From a bacterium (GTDB lineage: Bacteria; Zhuqueibacterota; Zhuqueibacteria; Thermofontimicrobiales; Thermofontimicrobiaceae): a stretch of DNA of 9,443 nt. Below are positions 1 through 7,394 of this stretch, piece by piece. The translations under genes and the position numbers were made by a program. The notes beneath the pieces were generated by a model. It searched no databases. It was not told the origin of the DNA and saw only the letters and a program-made list of their open reading frames with translations. The number at the start of each line of letters is the position of its first letter. The first letter of the stretch is position 1. The DNA lies in contig JALOPY010000057.1 in assembly GCA_025453735.1 (NCBI GenBank), forward strand, positions 1 through 9,443, given 5' to 3'.

Positions 1-1031
1 TTGGTCGAAATACTCTGGGCTTCTAAAGCAATGGAAAAGCCATTGCCAAATGGGAAAATGATATCGCCGTAAATAGTGCTGTTAGATTCGGTCGCGCCAG
101 CGGCCAGGTCGTCGGTTTGATTGTTATCCATGCCGAAACCCAGCACAAAGTTCACACTGGTGGAGGGCTTGGAGATAGCATTCACCCAGAATCCCATGCT
201 CTTGCGATCATCATCGGCAACGCCGCTGCCAGCAGTGGTGAATAAATTGGCGTTATTCAAATTGGTGCCCATATTGACTTCGCCTTTCAACGCCAGCATG
301 GAACTGAATGGAAGATCGAAATCCAATCCAAAACCAGAGGTGTTGTATTCATCGTCATCCAGATCGGGATTGGGATCATATTTGGCATAGACAAAATAGA
401 CGCCAATCGTGTGCTTGTTCATTAATTTATTCGATAGCCGCCCCTGCAACATCGGGAAGGCGGCTTTGTTATCATTGCCCAACCCAGATTCTTCTCTGGT
501 TCCCTCACCAATCGAAAATTGCAGCATGGGCGTCATATTTTTCATGGGCATCTTGTAGTGGAATTGAATCTGCGCGCGACGGAAGCCGTAGTTGCCGCTG
601 AACCAGAGAATGCCATTGGTGTTATTGGTCATGGGAATATTGGGCGAAAACAGATCCCACTGTTGACCGAAGCGCAGCTCCATATTGCCCTTTGCCATTG
701 ATGCAAAAGCTAAACGAACTCGAGAACGGGCATTGGCATCAAAACCTGCCCAGAAGAAATCCAGTTCCAGTGTTCCGCCAACTTTAATCGCATCGCCAGC
801 GCTGCCCTTTAAACCAAAACGGCTGTGTTGCGCCGTGAAACCCAATACGGGATTATCAGCTCCGCTCGCCACCTGGGCGGCTGTTAGATTTTCTGCATTG
901 AATGATCTCACTCCTTTGGTGGTATAAACCATATCGCCCTTGAGAAAGCCGTAGTGTTTCAGTTCGACTTGGGCAAATAGTGCCGGGACAAGAATCATAC
1001 TCAAGATGATAATAAAAATTGCTTTTCTCAT
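1..1031 (-). CDS. DcaP-like outer-membrane porin (3' end off the left edge)
   Basis: The frame is open from an ATG at 1029-1031 to the window edge, giving 343 visible residues and no stop. Seen: a Sec signal peptide (MRKAIFIIILSMILVPALFA, likely cut after Ala20), then a mature chain rich in Gly, Asn, Asp and aromatics with alternating beta-barrel patterning. The early segments GFLKGDMVYTT, SGADNP and FTAQHSRFGLKG, followed by LRFGQQWDLFSP, resemble the DcaP family of trimeric outer-membrane channels as I know it. The start is supported by AGAGGA at 1041-1046, 9 nt upstream. It follows the thioredoxin-like gene by 45 nt in the same direction, so co-transcription is plausible. DcaP-type porins take up small, often anionic, organic compounds; a role in passing formate is inference only. 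It could also be another general porin or a phosphate-selective-type barrel. The barrel call is firm and the family name less so. Confidence 0.78.
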   Translation of the reverse strand, partial: MRKAIFIIILSMILVPALFAQVELKHYGFLKGDMVYTTKGVRSFNAENLTAAQVASGADNPVLGFTAQHSRFGLKGSAGDAIKVGGTLELDFFWAGFDANARSRVRLAFASMAKGNMELRFGQQWDLFSPNIPMTNNTNGILWFSGNYGFRRAQIQFHYKMPMKNMTPMLQFSIGEGTREESGLGNDNKAAFPMLQGRLSNKLMNKHTIGVYFVYAKYDPNPDLDDDEYNTSGFGLDFDLPFSSMLALKGEVNMGTNLNNANLFTTAGSGVADDDRKSMGFWVNAISKPSTSVNFVLGFGMDNNQTDDLAAGATESNSTIYGDIIFPFGNGFSIALEAQSIST

Positions 1032-1076
1032 TGTGTCAACTCCTCTAATTTTAATTTGATGTATCAATTAGTAAAT

Positions 1077-2207
1077 TTATTTAATAGCTCCTGTTTTTTT
1101 CAGCTGAGCGAACAGACTCTTCGTTTCACCAAGCGTATCGTAAATCAGGCTCGAAGTGATCGTCGCCGCCGTGACGGCGTCGATCTTAGGATTGAAGACG
1201 AACTTCTCCTGAATCGACCGGCCGATGATTCGTTTGTTAAAAGCATTCAGTTCGCTCTCGCTCCATTGTTTGTTATAAGCTTTGGTCAAATAGATGGAAT
1301 AGAAATTGATTATTTTTCCTCTGGCATCAAAGTAATACCAGAAGTGCGCATCATGGCAATTGCCGCAGACCGTATTGCGATAGACTTTTCGCACGAAATA
1401 GACTCCTGGCGGAACGCCACCTTTCTCCTGGGTTCGAATTTTATAGACGATATCAAACGTCGGATCGAGAACCAGGACGCGCTCGAACTGAATTACTTTT
1501 TCGCCTATCACTGCCAAGCGATCAACGACGACTTTCTGAAATTCGTCATCGCTAAGCTGGGGAGCATCGGCGGTATGCTTCGCCCACTCGGTTGCCTCCG
1601 TTGCTTCCTCAAGTACCAGCACGTCAGAAGCTACCAGAGTGCGAATGTCTTCCAGCAGTTTTTCTTTGCTCACGACCACGCCCAGGGACGCGGCGCTAAC
1701 AATGCCCGTGCCAGTATCCGTTTTCTTGAACAAAATGGTAAATGGCGTTTTCGGTCGGCCGACTTCATCATGCAAAATGAATTGATCGTCGGGAATAAGC
1801 GGAAAGGGGATGCTTTTCTCCTGCCGAAACAATTCCACTTGCTTCGCATTATTACCTGAGCCAATTCCCAGCATTTTCACTTTCGATTTCAATGTGGCAT
1901 CTTCTTGAATGGCATGATACAAGTCATTCATAATCGGTGCCTGTCGTTGACAATGCGGACAATATTTGTTGAAATACTCGACGACGATGACCGAAGCCTG
2001 AATATCACTCAAGCGGAATTTTTTGGCGTTTTTGACGCCGAGATATTCTTTCTCCGCGGCAGTCAAATTCGCCTTGATTTCAACAGAAAGCAAAGGATCG
2101 CCTGGCTTTAATAGCGGCTTGACCGATTGGCTTTTTGCGCTCGAAAAGAAAAAAGCGATTAAAAGCAAGGTCAAAATTTGAATTGAAAATTGAAATATTT
2201 TATTCAT
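1077..2207 (-). CDS. Periplasmic thioredoxin-like protein with CXXCH motif and C-terminal FMN-binding-like domain
   Basis: Predicted 376 residues from the ATG at 2205-2207. An ATG 13 codons upstream (2244-2246) is also in frame, but it sits inside the inverted repeat and has only G-runs before it. The downstream start gives a clean signal peptide (hydrophobic residues 4-22) and a weak GGA at 2218-2220. Residues about 35-192 look like a TlpA/AhpC-type thioredoxin fold, with active site YCPHC (Cys83, Cys86) and the expected cis-proline at KTPF (Pro155). CPHC is the DsbA-type motif, which is usually strongly oxidising. Residues 281-285 are CGNCH, a c-type haem-binding pattern. The C-terminus (about 320-360) ends in DAVTAATITS, close to the D-x-x-S/T-G-A-T-S/T flavinylation motif of FMN-binding domains but with Ala in place of Gly; the candidate flavin-bearing Thr is 349. 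It lies downstream of the formate dehydrogenase genes and just before the porin. A periplasmic redox role is inferred; partner and reaction are unknown. I do not recognise a named gene. Confidence 0.85.
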   Translation of the reverse strand: MNKIFQFSIQILTLLLIAFFFSSAKSQSVKPLLKPGDPLLSVEIKANLTAAEKEYLGVKNAKKFRLSDIQASVIVVEYFNKYCPHCQRQAPIMNDLYHAIQEDATLKSKVKMLGIGSGNNAKQVELFRQEKSIPFPLIPDDQFILHDEVGRPKTPFTILFKKTDTGTGIVSAASLGVVVSKEKLLEDIRTLVASDVLVLEEATEATEWAKHTADAPQLSDDEFQKVVVDRLAVIGEKVIQFERVLVLDPTFDIVYKIRTQEKGGVPPGVYFVRKVYRNTVCGNCHDAHFWYYFDARGKIINFYSIYLTKAYNKQWSESELNAFNKRIIGRSIQEKFVFNPKIDAVTAATITSSLIYDTLGETKSLFAQLKKTGAIK

Positions 2208-2245
2208 GCTCGTTAGTTCCAAATTTGTTCTACTGCTGGTTGACA

Positions 2246-2301
2246 TCCCCCCTGCCCCCCACTCTATCGAGTGCAGGCTTCAAAAGGGGGGGTAAGGAGG
2301 A
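2246..2301. repeat. GC-rich imperfect inverted repeat with a nested hairpin
   Basis: A C-rich arm (2246-2260) faces a G-rich arm (2286-2301). Compared as DNA, 12 of 15 positions match. Read as minus-strand RNA, two of the three mismatches become U-G wobbles, leaving one A-C mismatch. Inside lies a second perfect stem, CACTC (2260-2264) with GAGTG (2269-2273) around a four-base loop. The element separates the hybB-like gene from the thioredoxin-like gene. No U-run follows it in the gene direction, so it is not a standard terminator there; the T-run at 2302-2308 follows it on the plus strand. It may be a dispersed palindromic repeat, an mRNA-stabilising or processing hairpin, or a terminator acting on antisense transcription. 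Confidence 0.7.
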
Positions 2302-2362
2302 TTTTTTTATAAACTGAATCAACCACTTAACTGACTTAAAAATTCAACCCGACGAACAAAAA
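2302..2362 (-). other. AT-rich spacer after the hybB-like gene; possible weak promoter
   Basis: This 61-base stretch lies between the inverted repeat and the TGA stop of the hybB-like gene. It is AT-rich and contains TATAAA on the minus strand (2306-2311), which could be a -10 box for the thioredoxin-like gene. No convincing -35 box sits at the right distance. If it is used, the inverted repeat would lie in the 5' untranslated region of that transcript. Confidence 0.2.
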
Positions 2363-3481
2363 TCAATGTTCCTCTGAAAACACCGGAAAATATCTGGCGA
2401 TCAAGTAATAAGCCATAATTCCCGCCGAAACGATGCCGACGGTAATCATAATTTCCATCAGATGTGGAAAATATGATGCCGTCGCCGGCGCTTTAATGCC
2501 GAAGAGGGACACATTGAATCGGTTGAGGACCAAACCCGCGATGACGAAGATCGAACCATTGAACATGGCTTTGGTGCTCTGTCGCACGCCTTTGCTCAAG
2601 AAGATAAAGAACGGGATAATCACACCAATGATCATTTCGAGGATGAACAAATAGCTTGCGGTCGATCCTTCGAAGATCAATCCCAGATCACCCTGAACCG
2701 CGAGGTCAGCGATTTTCATGATGAAATAAATCGCCAACACCCAGGGCAGCCCAATTGCCAGCTTGCCCTGTGCAACGGTTTCGGGTTCTCGTTTGAACAC
2801 CCGCATGCTGATCGTCGATTCAAAGATCACCATCGCAATGCCAACTGCAATAGCCGAGGTGAGAAATAGCACTGGCAAAATGGGCGTGTGCCACAAGGGA
2901 TGTAGCTTTTCGGGCATAATTAAAAACATCGTACCCAGCGATGATTGGTGCATAGTGGATAACACGATCCCGGCGATAATTAAAACGATTGAAATTCGTT
3001 TTAAGATTTTCAATGGCGCTTGCAGCTTGTAGCGCTCCAACGCCATTGGCGCGAATTCCAACGCCAGCACCGTCAGGTACAGCATCACGCACCAGCCGAC
3101 CTCAAACAATGGAGAATGAAGATTCCAGTAGATGGTCAGATGCCAGATGCGATAGTATTGTCCCAGATCAACCAGCAGGGCTAACACGACCAGAATATAA
3201 CCCAGGAAGCCAGTCAAAATCGCGGGGCGCAGTAACGGCTTCATGGTCTCGCCGCCGAAAATATGAACTGCGGCTGCGGTGACAAAAGCCCCAGCGGCTA
3301 ATGCCACACCACAAAGAAGGTCGAAGCTGATCCAGATTCCCCAGGGATAGGCATCGGATAGATTGGAGATGGCGCCCAGCCCGAAGAAGTAGCGGATCAA
3401 TGCGACGATCAGAGCCAGACCGATCAACACCAGCAACACGATCGAGCCAGTCCCGAAGACTTTGTCCTTTTTATTCGTCAT
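2363..3481 (-). CDS. HybB/NrfD-family membrane subunit, quinone-reducing arm of the formate dehydrogenase
   Basis: Predicted 372 residues and about ten hydrophobic spans (near 12-32, 48-75, 88-105, 123-147, 161-177, 197-220, 240-260, 274-297, 305-321 and 340-365). The segments STMHQSSLGT (around 175-184), PLWHTPILPVLF (195-206) and NRFNVSLFG (320-328) match what I know of HybB, the integral membrane subunit of hydrogenase-2, in the NrfD/PsrC family. Members pass electrons between a 4Fe-4S partner and the quinone pool and carry no haem themselves. The start codon overlaps the end of fdhB by 11 nt and has AGGAGG at 3488-3493, so translation is coupled to fdhB. This replaces the cytochrome b (FdnI type) expected for an E. 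coli-like FDH-N. The fold call is secure. The direction of electron flow (formate to quinone) is inferred from the neighbours. Confidence 0.9.
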   Translation of the reverse strand: MTNKKDKVFGTGSIVLLVLIGLALIVALIRYFFGLGAISNLSDAYPWGIWISFDLLCGVALAAGAFVTAAAVHIFGGETMKPLLRPAILTGFLGYILVVLALLVDLGQYYRIWHLTIYWNLHSPLFEVGWCVMLYLTVLALEFAPMALERYKLQAPLKILKRISIVLIIAGIVLSTMHQSSLGTMFLIMPEKLHPLWHTPILPVLFLTSAIAVGIAMVIFESTISMRVFKREPETVAQGKLAIGLPWVLAIYFIMKIADLAVQGDLGLIFEGSTASYLFILEMIIGVIIPFFIFLSKGVRQSTKAMFNGSIFVIAGLVLNRFNVSLFGIKAPATASYFPHLMEIMITVGIVSAGIMAYYLIARYFPVFSEEH

Positions 3482-4271
3482 GTTTCACCTCCTCTGGTTC
3501 AGCTTTATTTTTCATCTTTCGCTTGGTTAGCCAGTAAAAGGCGCTCATCAGCGCGCCGACCACCACAATCTGTCCTGGCACGAATTTCAGGGCATTGTGC
3601 GTCCAGGTCGGAAGCGCTCGTTCGCCCAGAACCGGAAAGCCCAGCGAAGCAAAATCCGCGTCTTTCGGGGCAACATACAATACCGAAGTTCCGCCGACTT
3701 CTTTTTCGCCATAGAGATGGGGATTGTATTTTTCGGGCTTGGATTCGATACGTTTTTTGCCTTCTTGAATCAGCTCGTCGCGGTCACCAAAGGTAATGGC
3801 GCCGGTGGGACAAGCTTTGGCGCATGCCGGCATTTCGCCTTCTGACAGACGATCATAACAGAAGGTGCATTTCCGGATATAGGGCAATGCTTTATCCCAT
3901 TCAAAGGTCGGGATGCGGAACGGACAGCCCATCATGCAGTAGCGGCAACCGATACACTTATCGTCATGATAAATCACCGCGCCGGTTTCGGTCTTCTCCA
4001 GTGCTCCCACGGGACAGACAGAAACGCAGCCTGGATGCTCGCAATGCATACAACCGATTTTAGTGAAAAACCAGTTCACGCCTTCTTCTTTCTCGAATTC
4101 ATCGAACTTGATCAACGTCCATGTTTTCGCAGAAAGGATGGGTGGATTTTGATGCGTGCCAGTGTTTACAGTTTTTTCGCCAGCTAACTGGTTCCACTGT
4201 TTACATGCTACCTGACAACTGCGGCAGCCAATACACTTCGTTACATCGATGAGAAATGATACGTTTTTCAT
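3471..4271 (-). CDS. fdhB: Formate dehydrogenase iron-sulfur subunit (four 4Fe-4S clusters, membrane anchor)
   Basis: Predicted 266 residues from the ATG at 4269-4271, which overlaps the fdhA stop by one base (TGATG). A GTG one codon upstream is possible, but GGAGG at 4279-4283 is 7 nt from the ATG and only 4 nt from the GTG. Four cysteine groups are visible: Cys13/16/19/23, Cys74/77/82/86, Cys106/109/112/116 and Cys135/138/150/154, enough for four 4Fe-4S clusters. A single transmembrane helix lies near 229-249, followed by a charged tail. There is no signal peptide of its own, so it probably crosses the membrane together with Tat-exported FdhA, as FdnH and HybA-type partners do. Its role is to wire electrons from the catalytic subunit to the membrane subunit. 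The layout matches FdnH/HybA; the subunit assignment rests on its place directly after fdhA. Confidence 0.93.
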   Translation of the reverse strand: MKNVSFLIDVTKCIGCRSCQVACKQWNQLAGEKTVNTGTHQNPPILSAKTWTLIKFDEFEKEEGVNWFFTKIGCMHCEHPGCVSVCPVGALEKTETGAVIYHDDKCIGCRYCMMGCPFRIPTFEWDKALPYIRKCTFCYDRLSEGEMPACAKACPTGAITFGDRDELIQEGKKRIESKPEKYNPHLYGEKEVGGTSVLYVAPKDADFASLGFPVLGERALPTWTHNALKFVPGQIVVVGALMSAFYWLTKRKMKNKAEPEEVKHDE

Positions 4272-7200
4272 CACGCCACCTCCTTCCTGACATTAACCAA
4301 AAATGCTTTTGATTCTGGAATCATGGTATTGGCATCGCCGATCGCTGGCGCCAATTTATTGGCGCTATCGCCGGTTGCCAGACCGATAAATCCGAAGCAA
4401 TAGGGTAATCCCACTTCATGGATTATGGCATCATCGCCGACTTTGAACGGCTTGAATCGAGCCGTAACCACCGCTTTAGCGTGGACTTTGCCACGAGCCG
4501 ATTCGACGATCACTTTGTCGCCATTCTTGATGCCCAGCTCGCTCGCCAGCTCTTTGCTCATCTCGACAAACATTTCAGGCTGCATTTCGACCAGCCATTC
4601 CTGTTGACGAGTCATCGCGCCAGTTTGCCAGTGTTCGGACACCCGATACGTCGTAGCGACGAATGGGAATCTCGGGTCGCATGCTGCCGCAAACGCATTC
4701 ATGCCGCCTTCCACTTTATGCCAGGCTTTGGCAGTGGGATTGAGCAGCACGCTGGACATCATGTTTTTCTCGACCGGACATTCCAGCGGCTCATAATGTT
4801 CCGGGAACGGTCCGTCGGCTAAGCCCATGCCGAAAATTCGGGCAAAGCCCTCATCACGCATGATGAATGGAAATTTGCCTTTTTCTTTATTCGCCATCGG
4901 CGGCCAGGGACCATCGGGCACATCGCCGATCCAGGCACCCTCGCCTTTATTTCCCAGTGGATCCCAGCGAATGACTGGATGTTCCTTATCCAACGGCTGG
5001 CCATTTTTATCCACCGAAGCTCGGTTGTAAATGATGCGTCGGTTTACCGGCCAGGCCCAGGCCCATTTGGAATAGAGACCGATGCCTGATGTGTCTTTGT
5101 TATCGGTTCTCGCGGCCATATTACCATTTTCCGTGTAGCTGGCGCAATAAATCCAGCAGCCCGAAGAAGTGGTGCCATCATCCTTCAAATCAGCAAAACG
5201 AGCCATCAGTTTGCCAGTCGCCAGATCATAGCCATTGATTTCTTTTGCTACCAGATGCGCATCAATATGACCCTCCGGCGCATAATCCCATTTCAATTTT
5301 AGAATCGGATCGGCAAACGCGCCACCCTCGGTTTCATATAATTTTTTCAGACGAACAAAAATTTCATGCATCATTTCCCCATCGGGAATTGCATCACCCG
5401 GCGGATCGACGGCTTTGTAACGCCATTGCATCCAGCGGCCGCTATTGCTGATGCTTCCTTCTTTTTCCATGGAAGCCGCACAGGGCAGCATGAACACTTC
5501 GGTTTTGATGGTCTTCGGATCAACTTCCGGCGCTTTCCAGAATGCACCGGTTTCCGTCTCCCACAGATTGACATTCACCAGCCAATCCAGATTCGTCATG
5601 GCTTTGATGGTACCATCGGTGTTGGGACCGCTACAAACCGGATTCTGTCCCCAGGCTAAGAAGCCTTTGATTTTTCCTTTATCCATTTCATTGAACAAAC
5701 TGATCCAGGAATAATTGCCCGTATCCTCGACTTTTGGCAGCCAGGCATAGCCAAACTCGTTGTCCTGCTGAGCATTGGCGCCGAACATCGATTTCAGAAA
5801 ACTAACCGAATATTTCGCATAATTGCTCCACCAGTTAGCGCTCATCGGGTCTTTCGTTTTCGCAAATGACTGGTCATTATAGTCTGCTAGTGTCGCCTGC
5901 GAAGCTTTCGGTGTTTTCAAATAGCCCGGGAGAATATGGAACAACAATCCATGATCCGTCGATCCCTGGACATTGGATTCACCGCGCAGTGCATTCACGC
6001 CGCCGCCAGCAACGCCCATATTGCCGAGCATCAACTGGATTATCGACATCGCTCGAATGTTTTGCGTGCCAACCGTATGCTGGGTCCAGCCCATGGCATA
6101 CATAATCGTGCCCGCTTTGCCTGGCTTGCCCGTCTCGCTGTAGGCTTTATAAACTGCCAACAACTTATCAACTGGAGTCCCGGTAATCTTCGAAACCAGT
6201 TCCATATTATAGCGAGAAAAATGCTTCTTCAGCAACTGGAACACGCAATTCGGATTTTGCAGCGTGGCATCCCGTTTCGGAATTCCCTTTCCATCGACTT
6301 GATAGCTCCACGTTGCTTTATCGTATTTTCGTTTCTCTGCATCATAACCTGAAAATAGCCCGTCCTCAAATTTAAAGTCGGGATTGATCAGGTGTGCGGC
6401 ATTGGTATATTCGACCATATATTCTTTGTTGTAAAGCTCGTTATCCAGAATATATTTGATCATGCCGCCCAAAAATGCAATGTCAGTCCCGGAACGTAAT
6501 GAAGCATAAATGTGGGCTTTTGACGAGGTGCGAGTGAATCGTGGATCCACATTAATTAATGTTGCCCCGCGCTCCATCGCTTCGGTGACATATTTAAAGG
6601 AAATTGGGTGATTCTCTGCCGCATTGCTTCCCATAATGAGAATGCAATCGGCGTTGGCAAGATCAATCCAATGATTGGTCATTGCCCCTCGGCCAAACGA
6701 CTCTGCCAGAGCCGCTACTGTTGCCGAGTGTCATATACGCGCCTGGTGTTCAACATACACCAGGCCTAAAGAACGCAGCATCTTCTGATACAGCCAGCAT
6801 TCCTCATTATCCAATGCCGCACTGCCAACAGAAGCGATTTGCGTGGTGCGATTGACGACCTGCCCCTTTTCGTTCTTCTCGGTAAACGATGCGTCGCGAG
6901 TTGCCTTGATGCGTTTGGCAATTTCATCGAACGCCCATTCCCAGGATTTTTCTTCCCATTTTTCGCTGTAAGGAGCACGGTACATCACTTTGGTGAGTCG
7001 TCTCTCGTTGTTAGCCAACTGATAGAGCGAACTCCCTTTGCTGCAAAGAGAACCGCGATTGATCGGATGATCCGGATTCCCTTCGGTGTTGATCACCTTC
7101 CCGTTATGCGAAGATACGATGATACCGCATCCCACTCCGCAATACGGGCAGATTGTCGTGGTTTCCGTCGCGTATTTCAGCTTGTACTCTTTGGGCGATT

Positions 7201-7294
7201 TCGCAAACGCGTTGCTCCACCCAAGACCACCTAATGCGAGACTGGAACCAGCGACCCATGAAACTTTCAAGAATCCTCTTCTTGATACATTCAT
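4271..7294 (-). CDS. fdhA: Selenocysteine-containing formate dehydrogenase catalytic subunit, Tat-exported
   Basis: One 1007-residue protein when the in-frame TGA at 6731-6733 is read as selenocysteine (residue 188). Without recoding the frame is split, but the 16 codons after TGA (from HSATVAAL to GRGA) continue the family sequence without a gap. Seen: twin-arginine signal SRRGFLK (residues 4-10) with a hydrophobic stretch; 4Fe-4S motif Cys49/52/56/84 (CPYCGVGC); ARI-Sec-H at the active site, matching ARV-Sec-H in E. coli FdnG; and a C-terminal molybdopterin-dinucleotide-binding domain roughly from residue 860. Length is close to FdnG (about 1015). It oxidises formate to CO2 at a Mo- or W-bis-MGD centre in the periplasm. 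AGGAGGAG at 7304-7311 lies 9 nt upstream of the ATG. It is followed directly by fdhB. The metal (Mo or W) cannot be told from sequence. Confidence 0.96.
6700..6712 (-). promoter_or_regulatory. Candidate bacterial SECIS hairpin within fdhA
   Basis: Downstream of the TGA, minus-strand RNA can form a small stem, CUCU with AGAG around a GGC loop (6701-6711), closed by an extra G-U pair (6700/6712). The loop starts about 23 nt after the TGA, within the usual range for a bacterial SECIS, and has G in the loop. The fold is shorter than that of E. coli fdhF or fdnG, and an alternative register (GC around GGCUCUG) is also possible. The exact SelB-binding structure is uncertain. Confidence 0.5.
6731..6733 (-). 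other. In-frame TGA selenocysteine codon (Sec188 of FdhA)
   Basis: The minus-strand codons read GTT GAA CAC CAG GCG CGT ATA TGA CAC, giving VEHQARI-Sec-H. This is the position of the Mo/W-ligating selenocysteine in FdnG/FdhF-type enzymes, with the catalytic His next to it. The frame stays open and homologous on both sides. Confidence 0.95.
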
Positions 7295-7394
7295 ATACGC
7301 CTTCTCCTCCTCTGAGATTTTTAAGTGAACCAGAGTTAGTTATGATGATAATGTTTACACATTCGCTTCAAAATTAAAAATCCAAACAAAAAAA
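7295..7394 (-). promoter_or_regulatory. fdhE-fdhA spacer with ribosome binding site and possible weak promoter
   Basis: This 100-base AT-rich gap separates fdhE from fdhA. The strong Shine-Dalgarno AGGAGGAG (7304-7311) belongs to fdhA. On the minus strand a TTTTGA, 17 bases, TATCAT arrangement could be a sigma-70-like promoter; the -10 is five of six, but the -35 is poor. No hairpin with a U-run (terminator) is obvious, so read-through from fdhE is also possible. No clear regulator site was seen. Confidence 0.3.

Noticed and set aside
121..927. Several plus-strand open frames
   Set aside because: They lie opposite the continuous porin frame, overlap each other in different frames and show no family features.
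1056..1859. Long open frame on the plus strand (267 codons)
   Set aside because: It is antisense to the thioredoxin-like gene, has no recognisable domain, and lacks a ribosome binding site; the minus-strand product has a signal peptide and clear motifs.
2208..2246. Longer start for the thioredoxin-like protein at 2244-2246
   Set aside because: The extra 13 residues precede a normal signal peptide, the codon lies at the edge of the inverted repeat, and no Shine-Dalgarno precedes it.
2246..2308. Rho-independent terminator for the hybB-like gene
   Set aside because: The T-run lies before the hairpin in the gene direction, so it would only suit transcription on the plus strand, where no gene is seen.
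4271..7294. Two separate genes or a pseudogene split by a stop at 6731-6733
   Set aside because: The stop is TGA at the known selenocysteine site and the codons on both sides, including the 16 between the TGA and the next Met, match one continuous enzyme.
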